A stretch of DNA of 30,414 nucleotides from the IMG/VR virus record IMGVR_UViG_3300044695_002837, positions 1 through 30,414 of that record; one strand, 5' to 3'. The first letter of the stretch is position 1, and the number at the start of each line of letters is the position of its first letter. Below are positions 1 through 6,754 of this stretch, piece after piece. The stretch is from a virus. The notes below the pieces were generated by a model. That model was not told where the DNA came from, made no database searches, and saw only the letters and a list, made by a program, of their open reading frames with translations. The translations under genes were made by a program, and so were the position numbers.

Positions 1-108
1 AAAAAAGAACCAAAACCTAAAAAAGAACCAAAACCTAAAAAAGAACCAAAACCTAAAAAAGAACCAAAACCTAAAAAAGAACCAAAACCTAAAAAAGAAC
101 CAAAACCT
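1..108 (+). repeat. 18-bp tandem repeat, six perfect copies
   Basis: The unit aaaaaagaaccaaaacct is repeated six times without a mismatch and enters the window already in progress, so the array may be longer. The length is a multiple of three and the frame is open, so it is a coding repeat (KKEPKP). Perfect identity suggests recent expansion or slippage. Confidence 0.95.
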
Positions 109-165
109 AAAAAATCAGAACCATTGGACACACCATTATTTGATTTTAATGATAAAACTACATAG
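1..165 (+). CDS. C-terminal end of a Lys/Pro-repeat protein (partial)
   Basis: Only the last 54 codons are in the window; the gene begins upstream. The reading frame starts at base 1 and stops at TAG 163-165. It encodes six perfect copies of the hexapeptide KKEPKP followed by a short acidic end (KKSEPLDTPLFDFNDKTT). The repeats would form a stiff, strongly basic, proline-rich linker like those of TonB-type or nucleic-acid-binding tails. The function of the main domain cannot be told from this fragment. The next gene starts 6 bases after the stop, so the two are probably co-transcribed. Confidence 0.75.
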   Translation, partial: KKEPKPKKEPKPKKEPKPKKEPKPKKEPKPKKEPKPKKSEPLDTPLFDFNDKTT

Positions 166-171
166 GTATTT

Positions 172-984
172 ATGAGAATATTAGTAACCGGTTCAACAGG
201 TTTCATTGGTCGTAATATGTTAGACTGGTTAAATCAAGAAGAATTCTGGGAAATTGATACATGGACGTGGGACCCAAACAATTTCCCAGATGTTAAAAAT
301 TATAAATGGGTGATACATTTAGGCGCAGTCACTGATACAAGTGACACCGATGTTGATACAATAATATATAAAAACTATGAATTTAGTCAATGGTTGTTTA
401 ATGAATGTAACTTGAATAAAGTACATATGCAATATGCAAGTACGTGTGCAGTATATGGCAACTCTAATGATTTTTCAGAGTTTGCTCCATGTCATCCACA
501 TACTGCATATGCTTGGTCAAAATACCTATTTGATAGATGGGTGTTTCAACAACAACAAAATATTTATGTCCAAGGATTCAGATATTTTAATGTATACGGG
601 CGATATATGCATACAAAGGGGGCACATACTGATATTATTTGTAGATGGAGAGAACAAGCTAAAACAGAGGGTAAAATAACCGTCTGGGGCAATGCACATC
701 GTATTAAACGTGATTGGGTATGGGTAGGTGATGTATGTAAATTACATATTGATTTTATTAAACAAGTGAATGGGTCTGGTATTTGGAATGTTGGGACTGG
801 ATTATCACACTCATATTTGGACATTGCCGAAGAAATCGCATTCCAAGAAGATGTCCCATTAGAACTAGTTGAACCTAAAAATACAGAACAGTATAATACG
901 AAGGCCGATTTAACTTTGTTGAAATCTACGATTGGTAGAAGAAAATGGGCATCGGTATATGATTGGATTGATCGAGGAATATAA
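172..984 (+). CDS. NAD(P)-dependent sugar-nucleotide epimerase, HldD/RfaD-like
   Basis: A 270-residue extended short-chain dehydrogenase/reductase. The Rossmann motif GSTGFIG sits at residues 7-13, and the catalytic Tyr-x3-Lys is Y113/K117 in YAWSK. The stretch around FRYFNVYG (137-143) and the HTKG that follows resemble ADP-L-glycero-D-manno-heptose 6-epimerase, an enzyme of lipopolysaccharide inner-core synthesis. E. coli HldD is about 310 residues, so this one is shorter. An AGG element 5 bases before the ATG supports the start. In a phage it may alter host surface sugar or supply a nucleotide sugar for glycosylation. The SDR class is secure; heptose specificity is inferred, and GDP-mannose or UDP-sugar epimerases/dehydratases are alternatives. 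Confidence 0.85.
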   Translation: MRILVTGSTGFIGRNMLDWLNQEEFWEIDTWTWDPNNFPDVKNYKWVIHLGAVTDTSDTDVDTIIYKNYEFSQWLFNECNLNKVHMQYASTCAVYGNSNDFSEFAPCHPHTAYAWSKYLFDRWVFQQQQNIYVQGFRYFNVYGRYMHTKGAHTDIICRWREQAKTEGKITVWGNAHRIKRDWVWVGDVCKLHIDFIKQVNGSGIWNVGTGLSHSYLDIAEEIAFQEDVPLELVEPKNTEQYNTKADLTLLKSTIGRRKWASVYDWIDRGI

Positions 985-990
985 TAAATA
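983..990 (+). promoter_or_regulatory. T4-type late promoter core (one mismatch)
   Basis: AATAAATA matches the T4 late core TATAAATA at seven of eight positions. It overlaps the end of the epimerase gene and lies 21 bases before the ATG at 1012, with an AAGGA ribosome binding site between. Confidence 0.5.
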
Positions 991-1011
991 CATGATATTA
1001 AGGATTTAATC

Positions 1012-1365
1012 ATGCGTATAAGTGAAATTTTATCAGAAGAAAAAATTGGTGTAGAACCAAAAAGAAAAGTAAGAGAGGGTAGCCGCGATCCACGTGGACA
1101 CAAACCAGTAGCACCTTACAAGGTTGATGAAGAAATTGAATTAGACGAAGCAGGAAAAGCATCCAGAAAATTGTGTTTATCTAAAAAAACCGATAAAGAA
1201 CTAGGTGCTAGCCAGCTTTCATCTTGTAAAGCACAAGGATTGAGAAAACGCGATACCAATCGTAAATTCAAAACCGGTGGCGAATCAAAACCAAAAAGTA
1301 TTAAAGGTAAATTAGTCAAAGCTAGTGATTATGGTGGGCCATTACCAAAGTGGAAAGGTAACTAA
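1012..1365 (+). CDS. Small basic protein with a capsid-targeting-like N-terminus
   Basis: A 117-residue protein rich in Lys, Arg and Gly with no fold I recognise. It begins MRISEILSEE, which resembles the T4 capsid-targeting sequence of internal head proteins (MKTYQEFIAE then A) and has L-S-E at residues 7-9, a possible prohead-protease site. The rest (KLCLSKKTDKELG, SQLSSCKAQGLRKRD) is strongly basic, as expected for a DNA-associated internal head protein. AAGGA lies 8 bases before the start. The stop overlaps the next start (TAATG), so the two are translationally coupled. Packaging into the head is inference. Confidence 0.75.
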   Translation: MRISEILSEEKIGVEPKRKVREGSRDPRGHKPVAPYKVDEEIELDEAGKASRKLCLSKKTDKELGASQLSSCKAQGLRKRDTNRKFKTGGESKPKSIKGKLVKASDYGGPLPKWKGN

Positions 1366-2165
1366 TGAGATTTTATGAATTTAAAATTTTAAAAGAAGCA
1401 GAAGGATTTACATTATCGCTTCCAACAAGAATGATCTCCCCTGATGTTGCTGATTTACAAAAAGTATTAGTAGCATTCGGTTATGATGTTGGACCACCAG
1501 GGGTTGATGGGATTTTAGGGAAATATACTAAATCTGCTGTTGCTAAAGCACAAGGTGCTTTAGGATTACCAACTACCGGAAAACCAGATGAACAACTCAT
1601 TACTGGGTTAAATTCTGCATTGGCAGAGAATCCAGAAATTGCGGGTAGATTAACTAAGAGTACTGAAGCTGATATTAAAGATAGTGGGCAATCAGTTGAT
1701 GTTGATGTTAGTATTATTCAAGATCCAGATTTCAATAGGAAACTTGAAAAAGTCTCGTCTGAGTTAGGGGTAAAATCTAATGATTTAATTGCAATTATGA
1801 AGCAAGAATCAGGTGTAAATCCACAAGCAGTTAATAAATCATCCGGTGCAACTGGGCTTATTCAATTTATGCCAAGTACTGCTAGAAGATTGGGCACATC
1901 AGTTGAAGATTTGCATAGAATGACCGCAGTTGAACAACTTGATTATGTTTACAAATATTTTAAAATGATTGGAATTAAACCAGGAATGGGGGTTGGTGAT
2001 TTATATATTGCAGTATTTTACCCAGCAGCATTAGGCAAGGATGATAATCATGTTATTAGTTCAAGTGGACATGCAGTATACGATCAAAATAAAGGATTAG
2101 ATAGAAATAACGACGGAACAATTACTATTGCCGACGTAAAAAATTCTGTATCAAGATTTGTATAG
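1365..2165 (+). CDS. Peptidoglycan-binding plus lytic transglycosylase protein
   Basis: 266 residues. Residues about 25-85 form a PG_binding_1-like domain (DLQKVLVAFGYDVG...GILG). Residues about 115-230 form an SLT-type lytic transglycosylase domain with catalytic Glu at E148 (MKQESGVNP) and the family motif GLIQFMPSTA at 164-173. It would cleave the glycan strand of the host wall. The C-terminus carries an EF-hand-like loop (DRNNDGTITIAD, 246-257), suggesting calcium binding. There is no signal peptide. Instead it starts MRFYEFKILKEA, with an L-K-E at residues 9-11 like a prohead-protease site, so it may be packaged in the head or tail and act during DNA entry rather than as an endolysin. 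The start overlaps the previous stop. Confidence 0.85.
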   Translation: MRFYEFKILKEAEGFTLSLPTRMISPDVADLQKVLVAFGYDVGPPGVDGILGKYTKSAVAKAQGALGLPTTGKPDEQLITGLNSALAENPEIAGRLTKSTEADIKDSGQSVDVDVSIIQDPDFNRKLEKVSSELGVKSNDLIAIMKQESGVNPQAVNKSSGATGLIQFMPSTARRLGTSVEDLHRMTAVEQLDYVYKYFKMIGIKPGMGVGDLYIAVFYPAALGKDDNHVISSSGHAVYDQNKGLDRNNDGTITIADVKNSVSRFV

Positions 2166-2166
2166 T

Positions 2167-2172
2167 TAAATA
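2167..2172 (+). promoter_or_regulatory. Late-promoter-like TAAATA exactly 5 bases before ATG
   Basis: GTTAAATA followed by ACTAT and then ATG at 2178. No Shine-Dalgarno sequence is visible. T4 late transcription starts about six bases after the core, so +1 would fall on the start codon. Confidence 0.4.
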
Positions 2173-2177
2173 ACTAT

Positions 2178-2726
2178 ATGAATTTAATCGGAAAACTATT
2201 AATCGCACCACCATCAGTAAAAGGCAATTTATGGTATAAAACAGTTATAATGGTAACTGAACACCATAGAGACGGTAGTATAGGTTTGATAATCAATAAA
2301 CGTAGCCCAGTGACCGTAAATGAACTGGGCGAACGATTGGGATTAGAAATTGACCTACCTGGATTCGTTTATATTGGTGGTCCAATAAGTCCAAAAAGTC
2401 TTAGTATAATCCATTCTAATGAATGGCGTACTAGTAACACCTTACGAATCAATAATCAATTTTCATTAAGCTCATCAGAAGATATGCTTACCAGATTATC
2501 AAGAGGCGATACTCCAAAAGAATGGAGGATGATTGCCGGTATGTGTGGATGGGCTGAACATCAATTAATGAATGAAATAAACGGAATATCACCGTATAAA
2601 CACGAAAATAGCTGGTGCATTGCTTCAAGTGATCCAGAATTAGTGTTTGACACCGATAATAAAGAACAATGGGCAAATGCACTAGATAAATCTGGTATGG
2701 AGTTTGCACAAAGTATCTTGGCATAA
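2178..2726 (+). CDS. YqgE/AlgH (UPF0301) family protein
   Basis: 182 residues, close to the 185-190 of bacterial YqgE/AlgH. Recognisable parts are the N-terminal LIGKLLIAPPSVKGNLWYKTV, GSIGLIINKRSP at about 34-45, the YIGGPIS motif at about 61-67 and GMCGWAEHQLMNEI at about 118-131. The family is widespread in Gram-negative bacteria. AlgH affects alginate regulation in Pseudomonas, but the biochemical role is unsettled. A phage copy may modulate a host regulator. There is no ribosome binding site, and the gene may be translated from a leaderless late transcript. The family assignment is firm; the role in infection is unknown. Confidence 0.85.
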   Translation: MNLIGKLLIAPPSVKGNLWYKTVIMVTEHHRDGSIGLIINKRSPVTVNELGERLGLEIDLPGFVYIGGPISPKSLSIIHSNEWRTSNTLRINNQFSLSSSEDMLTRLSRGDTPKEWRMIAGMCGWAEHQLMNEINGISPYKHENSWCIASSDPELVFDTDNKEQWANALDKSGMEFAQSILA

Positions 2727-2746
2727 TCACTTTATTGTGATATAAT
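2718..2746 (+). promoter_or_regulatory. Sigma70-type promoter for the HNH gene
   Basis: TTGGCA (2718-2723) and a perfect TATAAT (2741-2746) with a 17-base spacer. The spacer holds a small dyad, ATCAC-TTTATT-GTGAT (2726-2741), which could be an operator half-site pair. A GAGA ribosome binding site follows before the ATG at 2772. It looks like an early promoter read by host polymerase. Confidence 0.75.
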
Positions 2747-2771
2747 ACACATTTAACAGAGAGAAATTATT

Positions 2772-3284
2772 ATGGACTGCTTACTGCTGAACGCATCAGG
2801 AATGCCAGTAAGTGTTTTACCACTTAGCACTATAAATTGGCAAGATGCTATAAAATACATTGTGCTTGAAAAAGCCGATGTAGTATTATGGCACAATAAT
2901 TGGACTATCCGCTCCGCAAACTGGGAAACTAATGTTCCATCAGTTTTAATTCTACGCGAATATATGAAACCAAAAGCAACGGTCAGATTTAGTCGCTCTA
3001 GTATTTTCATCCGTGATAATGGAGAATGTCAATATTGTGGGTCTAAACTAACTAAAAATACCGCGACATTAGATCACGTTGTTCCATCGTCTAAAGGTGG
3101 TAAAACTTCTTGGGATAATACCGTTATTGCATGTGGTCCATGTAATTCCGCTAAAGGCGATAAACAACATGGGTACAAACCGCGCATTAAACCATATAAA
3201 CCAGATTATTTCGAATTAGTTAATAAACGTAAAAAATTTGAGTTCAATGTTAAACATAAGGAATGGTTGGAATTTATCGTATGA
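2772..3284 (+). CDS. HNH endonuclease
   Basis: 170 residues. The C-terminal half carries the HNH zinc-ribbon nuclease: C86-x2-C89 (CQYCG), LDH at 100-102 with catalytic H102, N116 (SWDN) and C121-x2-C124-N (CGPCN), followed by KGD. The N-terminal 75 residues (MDCLLLNASGMPVSVLPL) match the usual lead-in of a free-standing HNH family common in bacteria and phages. It could be a homing or DNA-processing nuclease. It has its own sigma70-type promoter, unlike its neighbours, so it is probably made early. Its stop overlaps the next start (GTATGA). Confidence 0.88.
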   Translation: MDCLLLNASGMPVSVLPLSTINWQDAIKYIVLEKADVVLWHNNWTIRSANWETNVPSVLILREYMKPKATVRFSRSSIFIRDNGECQYCGSKLTKNTATLDHVVPSSKGGKTSWDNTVIACGPCNSAKGDKQHGYKPRIKPYKPDYFELVNKRKKFEFNVKHKEWLEFIV

Positions 3285-3691
3285 AAAATTGGTTATGGAA
3301 AATAGCTGGATTTATATTGTTAGGAATTACATACCTGGGTATTATATTACCTGGGTTGCCATTCAGCCCGTTTCTCGTAGGAGCTGCTATTTGTTTTAGT
3401 AAAGGTAGTCCTGTAATGAATAAATGGTTATATAATCATAAACATTTTGGACCATTCTTAACTAATTGGATTGATAACAAAATATTTCCAACTAAAATGA
3501 AATATATGATGTTACTAGTTATGGCTAGTTCGTTAGCTATTCTATGGTTTACTACTTATAACATCAAAGCTACTTGCTGGTCAGGTGGCTTTATGCTACT
3601 AGTTGCTATTTGGGCTTGGCGATTTCCAGGTAGTTTACAAGAATATTACAGACGTGATACATTAGGAAAAAAGATGGGCTGGTTTAAATAA
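3281..3691 (+). CDS. YbaN-like (DUF454) inner-membrane protein
   Basis: 136 residues from ATG 3281, which overlaps the HNH stop; an upstream in-frame TTG at 3263 lies inside that gene and is less likely. The protein has an N-terminal hydrophobic helix (residues about 4-38, with ITYLGIILPGLPFSPFLVGA), a middle SKGSPVMNKWLYNHKHFGP segment and a second hydrophobic pair (about 65-105). This matches bacterial YbaN/DUF454: the ILPGLP-x2-PF and W-x2-RFPG features are family hallmarks. Family function is unknown. A membrane role during infection is possible but unproved. Confidence 0.8.
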   Translation: MKNWLWKIAGFILLGITYLGIILPGLPFSPFLVGAAICFSKGSPVMNKWLYNHKHFGPFLTNWIDNKIFPTKMKYMMLLVMASSLAILWFTTYNIKATCWSGGFMLLVAIWAWRFPGSLQEYYRRDTLGKKMGWFK

Positions 3692-3724
3692 AGTTAAATA
3701 GTAGTACTTAATTAAAGGACTACT

Positions 3725-4537
3725 ATGAAATATATTTTATTTTTAATCACTGCATTTTTTACAGTTCCTGTACATGCTTGGGAACAATATGCACCTTACC
3801 CAATTGAAAAATGTCAAGTTCAATCACCATATGGCTTTCCACAAACTGCTAAACAAGGTGTAGCAATTTGTCGTGCCGGTTATGTTACATTAAATGATAC
3901 AACTGCTAAATTGCCAGTGTGGGTTTCTTATACACTTTATCCTGAATATGCATTAGGATGTGTACCACGTTCTAATGGATTCGCACCTGATCAAAGTTTA
4001 CCAAAAGGCAGTAGAGCAGAACTGGTGGATTTCAAGGGTTCTGGATATGATATTGGGCATATTGTACCAAATGCTGACCAATCAAGATTCGATCAATTGG
4101 AGAAGGAAAGCTTTTTATTGACAAATATGGCAGCCCAGCTCCCAAACTTAAATAGAGGAATTTATAAATTACTTGAAACAAGCGTTCGCGGATGGGTTGT
4201 TCAAAGAAATCATCCATATGTAATTTATGCAGGGCCAATTTATAACCAATCAGATAAAACTATTGGACCTAACAAAGTAGTTGTACCGCATGCGTTTTAT
4301 AAAATTGCAATAGATACAACTACTAATGAAGTAGCTGGTTTCATTTTCCCGCATCAAGCAGGATTAGGAAATGATTTAACAAAAGTTAGAGCACCAATTA
4401 CACAAATACAACAACTGACTGGCATTACATTTGCATACCCTGCTAATGCATCGGAATTACCACTTGACCAATTATGGCCGGTTGATTTTGGTGCATTAAC
4501 TAAATCGAAACAAACGGAATGCAAAGGTAAAAACTAA
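3725..4537 (+). CDS. Secreted DNA/RNA non-specific endonuclease (NUC family)
   Basis: 270 residues. The first 18 residues form a signal peptide (MKYILFLITAFFTVPVHA, probable cut before WEQ), so the mature enzyme should reach the periplasm or outside. The core matches the beta-beta-alpha-metal nuclease family: YDIGHIVPNAD at 108-118 corresponds to the DRGH motif with catalytic H112, and LTNMAAQLPNLNRGIYK (132-148) holds the metal-binding Asn region. The Arg of DRGH is Ile here, a departure that may affect activity. Four cysteines (30, 49, 79 and 266) may form disulphides. The start follows an AAAGGA site. It may degrade competing or host DNA, or salvage nucleotides. It overlaps the convergent endonuclease gene by 4 bases. 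Confidence 0.85.
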   Translation: MKYILFLITAFFTVPVHAWEQYAPYPIEKCQVQSPYGFPQTAKQGVAICRAGYVTLNDTTAKLPVWVSYTLYPEYALGCVPRSNGFAPDQSLPKGSRAELVDFKGSGYDIGHIVPNADQSRFDQLEKESFLLTNMAAQLPNLNRGIYKLLETSVRGWVVQRNHPYVIYAGPIYNQSDKTIGPNKVVVPHAFYKIAIDTTTNEVAGFIFPHQAGLGNDLTKVRAPITQIQQLTGITFAYPANASELPLDQLWPVDFGALTKSKQTECKGKN

Positions 4538-5463
4538 TTAGTTTTAAATTTACAATTGTCAAAATGCCAGCGGGTTGCATTACCAATCGTGCTGGTTTTT
4601 TGACAGTGTGGACACGTTTTTAGTTCTTGTAGATAAGTAGGTTTTTCTCTATTTTGATGAGCTATTTTCATTTTGATTTTCGTATCAGTAGAATGATGTT
4701 TTCCTTTCATCGCGCCAACCTTCCCATACATTGGATTATTTTCACCCAAATTGGCGAGACTTAATTTCTCTTTGATTATGATTGCTTTTTCTTCCCCGAA
4801 GCGTTCTTCAAATGTTTTTCCTTTTATTTTAGCAATAGTTTCAACGGAATGCTTCCTACCAGTAAAAGTACCAGGTTTTCCATATCTAGGATTTTTATCA
4901 CCTAACATTTTTATACGTTTTTTCTCAGATATTTCTTTAGCTTTTTCCTCACCAAATATTTCATTGTAACTTCGACCGAATCTAGATATTTTTTGAATAA
5001 CTGGTTTTAATGATTTTTTATAAAGCCATGTATTTTTTAATTTATTGATTTTTTCGAGTGCTTTTTCTTCCCCATACAGCTCAATATATGATTTACCTTT
5101 ATTGTTAGATAGTTGCCCTTTATTTCGTATACTTGCCTTATGTTTTTGTTCATCTGTCCACAATCGTCCGAGTGTACCATCACCACCAAGTGTCATATTG
5201 TATCCAGAATGATAACTATCATATAAATTAATAAAATAAGACTCCATTACATTTTTTGAATGGGCTCCATCTAAAGATTGATAGATTATTTCAAATGTGA
5301 ATGTATCTATCCCATATTTTTTAATAGCGTAGTATAAATGCGAATTTATTTTTCTTGAGTTTCTAGCATGTTCTACAATTCTTCTTTCAAAATTATTTGT
5401 AAAACCTATATAAACTTTCTCATTATTTGTATTTGTAATTTTATAAATGGAATAAATATCCAT
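4534..5463 (-). CDS. GIY-YIG homing endonuclease with NUMOD-type repeats (copy A)
   Basis: 309 residues. The N-terminal catalytic domain has SIY at residues 5-7 and YIG at 18-20, then FERRIVEHAR with the expected catalytic Arg. The middle is Lys-rich and carries repeated DNA-binding-like segments: GEEKAxEKI modules and two NUMOD3-like motifs around GRKHSVETIAKIKGK and KGKHHSTDTKIKM. The last 30 residues hold a CPHC...HFDNC zinc-finger-like module also seen in two other endonucleases here. Translation starts after a strong AAAGGAG that lies in a small hairpin. No interrupted host gene is obvious; it sits between a nuclease gene and a small gene. Confidence 0.9.
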   Translation of the reverse strand: MDIYSIYKITNTNNEKVYIGFTNNFERRIVEHARNSRKINSHLYYAIKKYGIDTFTFEIIYQSLDGAHSKNVMESYFINLYDSYHSGYNMTLGGDGTLGRLWTDEQKHKASIRNKGQLSNNKGKSYIELYGEEKALEKINKLKNTWLYKKSLKPVIQKISRFGRSYNEIFGEEKAKEISEKKRIKMLGDKNPRYGKPGTFTGRKHSVETIAKIKGKTFEERFGEEKAIIIKEKLSLANLGENNPMYGKVGAMKGKHHSTDTKIKMKIAHQNREKPTYLQELKTCPHCQKTSTIGNATRWHFDNCKFKTN

Positions 5464-5467
5464 GTTG

Positions 5468-5518
5468 ATACTCCTTTACAGTATTAAAGTAGATGGGAAC
5501 GCCAATTCCGCGATCTAC
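5468..5518 (-). promoter_or_regulatory. Two-hairpin 5' leader of endonuclease A
   Basis: On the minus strand a 30-base element (plus 5489-5518) forms an outer stem GTAGAT/ATCTAC and an inner stem GGAAT/GTTCC with a 4-base loop. Then ATACT-GTAAAGG-AGTAT (plus 5468-5484) forms a second hairpin that holds the Shine-Dalgarno sequence in its loop and 3' arm. Related leaders precede the endonucleases at 6686 and 16409, with paired base changes that keep the stems. Confidence 0.8.
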
Positions 5519-5523
5519 ATAAT

Positions 5524-5535
5524 TATTTATAAATA
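5524..5535. promoter_or_regulatory. Divergent T4-type late promoters, overlapping
   Basis: TATTTATAAATA contains a perfect TATAAATA on the plus strand (5528-5535) and another on the minus strand (5524-5531). The minus core would transcribe leader A and its endonuclease. The plus core lies exactly 5 bases before an ATG at 5541. Confidence 0.6.
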
Positions 5536-5540
5536 TTACT

Positions 5541-5621
5541 ATGAAAATATTATACTACATTTATTACGTATTAGCAAAATTTGGATGCGGTCTTGAGGGA
5601 ATTATTTATGAAAATGCATGA
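5541..5621 (+). CDS. Possible 26-residue peptide
   Basis: ATG at 5541 opens a 26-codon frame (begins MKILYYIYYVLAKFG), hydrophobic at its N-terminus. A perfect late promoter core ends 5 bases before it, and there is no ribosome binding site. It overlaps the start of the next gene. It may be a real leader peptide or simply the 5' untranslated part of the next gene. No family is recognised. Confidence 0.25.
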   Translation: MKILYYIYYVLAKFGCGLEGIIYENA

Positions 5622-5841
5622 AATTACACAGCTTAATGAATCATCGTTATTACTTGATAAACTTAAAAAATTTGCAAAATCTCATTACTCGGACACCGAA
5701 GATGAAATTGAAGCACTGTTACTTTTGTTTGCTAGATCATTACAACATGCTGAAGCAGATGATCATCGTCAAGATGATGAAATACAACAACTTCAACAGA
5801 AAATTGAACAATTAACTAAACAACAGAATGCGGTACAATAA
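5608..5841 (+). CDS. Small coiled-coil protein, unknown function
   Basis: 77 residues from ATG 5608, which has GAGGGA 7 bases upstream; an in-frame TTG at 5581 lacks such a site. It begins MKMHEITQLNESS with L-N-E at residues 9-11, like the tag on other proteins in this window. The C-terminal half (RQDDEIQQLQQKIEQLTKQQ) is a clear coiled coil, and the middle is acidic. No family is recognised. Its last 26 bases overlap the antisense remnant of the 5-aminolevulinate synthase gene. Confidence 0.65.
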   Translation: MKMHEITQLNESSLLLDKLKKFAKSHYSDTEDEIEALLLLFARSLQHAEADDHRQDDEIQQLQQKIEQLTKQQNAVQ

Positions 5842-5941
5842 TTGTTTTTAATGCATTAATCAAATCTTCAATCATACCATCATCATGCAATGGTGTAGGA
5901 GCAAATCTTAATCGTTCTGCTCCTACCTCAACTGTTGGGAA
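5816..5941 (-). pseudogene. Displaced 3' fragment of a 5-aminolevulinate synthase gene
   Basis: Directly after the stop codon of endonuclease B, the minus strand encodes 41 residues without a start: [17 protein letters not shown] and onward to a TAG at 5818-5816. Aligned with the C-terminus of the intact synthase at 6755-7954 ([16 protein letters not shown]...), 23 of 34 residues match. It is a diverged copy of the last tenth of that gene, cut off at the point where the endonuclease gene begins. It cannot be translated alone. It is best read as the original 3' end pushed aside when the endonuclease entered with a replacement end. Confidence 0.85.
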
Positions 5942-5942
5942 A

Positions 5943-6686
5943 CTATTTATTTTTACAATTATTAAAATGATATCGTGTCATATTTCCACCCTTTCCAGAT
6001 ACATCACAGTGCGGACATTTAACAATCGGATGGTTTTTTCGGATCAATGACATTTTTTGCTTTGTTTCAGTTGTAACTACTCTGTTTTTTAACTTATGAA
6101 TAGTCTCAGCGGTATGCTTTCTTCCTAAATTAATCTGTCTTATTTTTTCTTTTGTTTCATCAGTATGCATTCTCCCCGTGCTAGTAATTGAAAGCTTTTT
6201 TCTTGTTTCAGCACTTGCTATTCTATTTTTACTGGCAGCACCGATCTTTGCTCGTGTTTCATCTGAAATATTTAGTTTAGAATTTTTAATCTTTTGCTTG
6301 GTTGCATCAGATAATCGTCTACGACTATTTGATGCAGAAATTTTATTTCTAGTTTCCGATGACACTATAGCCCCGTGAGTTCCACCATCTAATCCATTTT
6401 CTAATATTAAATTAGCCCATTCGTTAGATTCTACAATATTATTTTCAATTGAGAATTTTAATGCAACTTCAGTTAATATTTCTTTATTAGTATATGGTTC
6501 TGACATCCAGATGGTTTCTACATATTCTTCACCATGTTTTCTGATATGTTTTTTCCAATATGTTCCAGATCCTAAGTATTTTAATGGGTTTGAATTTGTA
6601 GTTTTACCAAAATATTTTAAGCCAGTAATTGAATGTTGTTTAATATAAAGATAAGTTGGTGTGATGGTATTATCATAAATACTCAT
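5943..6686 (-). CDS. GIY-YIG-like homing endonuclease with NUMOD3 repeats (copy B)
   Basis: 247 residues from the ATG at 6686, which has ACGGAGG 7 bases upstream and lines up with the starts of the other leader-bearing endonucleases; an upstream ATG at 6707 is in frame but lies inside the leader hairpin. The catalytic domain is a variant with LYI at residues 13-15 and YFG at 25-27, similar to Seg-type enzymes, then LGSGTYWKKHIRKHG. Residues about 100-210 are repeated Ser/Thr-x-E-T-(K/R)-x-K modules, typical NUMOD3 DNA-binding repeats. The end carries CPHC...HFNNC. It separates the intact synthase gene from a displaced 3' copy of that gene, indicating insertion at that locus. Confidence 0.88.
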   Translation of the reverse strand: MSIYDNTITPTYLYIKQHSITGLKYFGKTTNSNPLKYLGSGTYWKKHIRKHGEEYVETIWMSEPYTNKEILTEVALKFSIENNIVESNEWANLILENGLDGGTHGAIVSSETRNKISASNSRRRLSDATKQKIKNSKLNISDETRAKIGAASKNRIASAETRKKLSITSTGRMHTDETKEKIRQINLGRKHTAETIHKLKNRVVTTETKQKMSLIRKNHPIVKCPHCDVSGKGGNMTRYHFNNCKNK

Positions 6687-6690
6687 GCTG

Positions 6691-6741
6691 ATGTCCTCCG
6701 TTGACATTAGTGTAGTTGGGAATCCCCATTCCGCGAACTAC
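6691..6741 (-). promoter_or_regulatory. Two-hairpin 5' leader of endonuclease B
   Basis: On the minus strand, outer stem GTAGTT/AACTAC with inner stem GGAAT/ATTCC and GGGG loop (plus 6712-6741). It is followed by ATGTC-AACGGAG-GACAT (plus 6691-6707), which holds the Shine-Dalgarno sequence. Compared with copies A and C, the second stem has changed at three base pairs (A-U to G-C, C-G to U-A, U-A to C-G) while staying fully paired. An AATAAATA late-core-like sequence lies just upstream on the minus strand. Confidence 0.8.
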
Positions 6742-6754
6742 GCCTTTATTTATT

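Noticed and set aside
1-108. CRISPR-like direct repeats
   Set aside because: The 18-base units have no spacers and lie in an open coding frame; they are a coding tandem repeat.
564-1103. Long minus-strand open frame opposite the epimerase
   Set aside because: It has no ribosome binding site or recognisable protein character, and the plus-strand gene is a clear family member.
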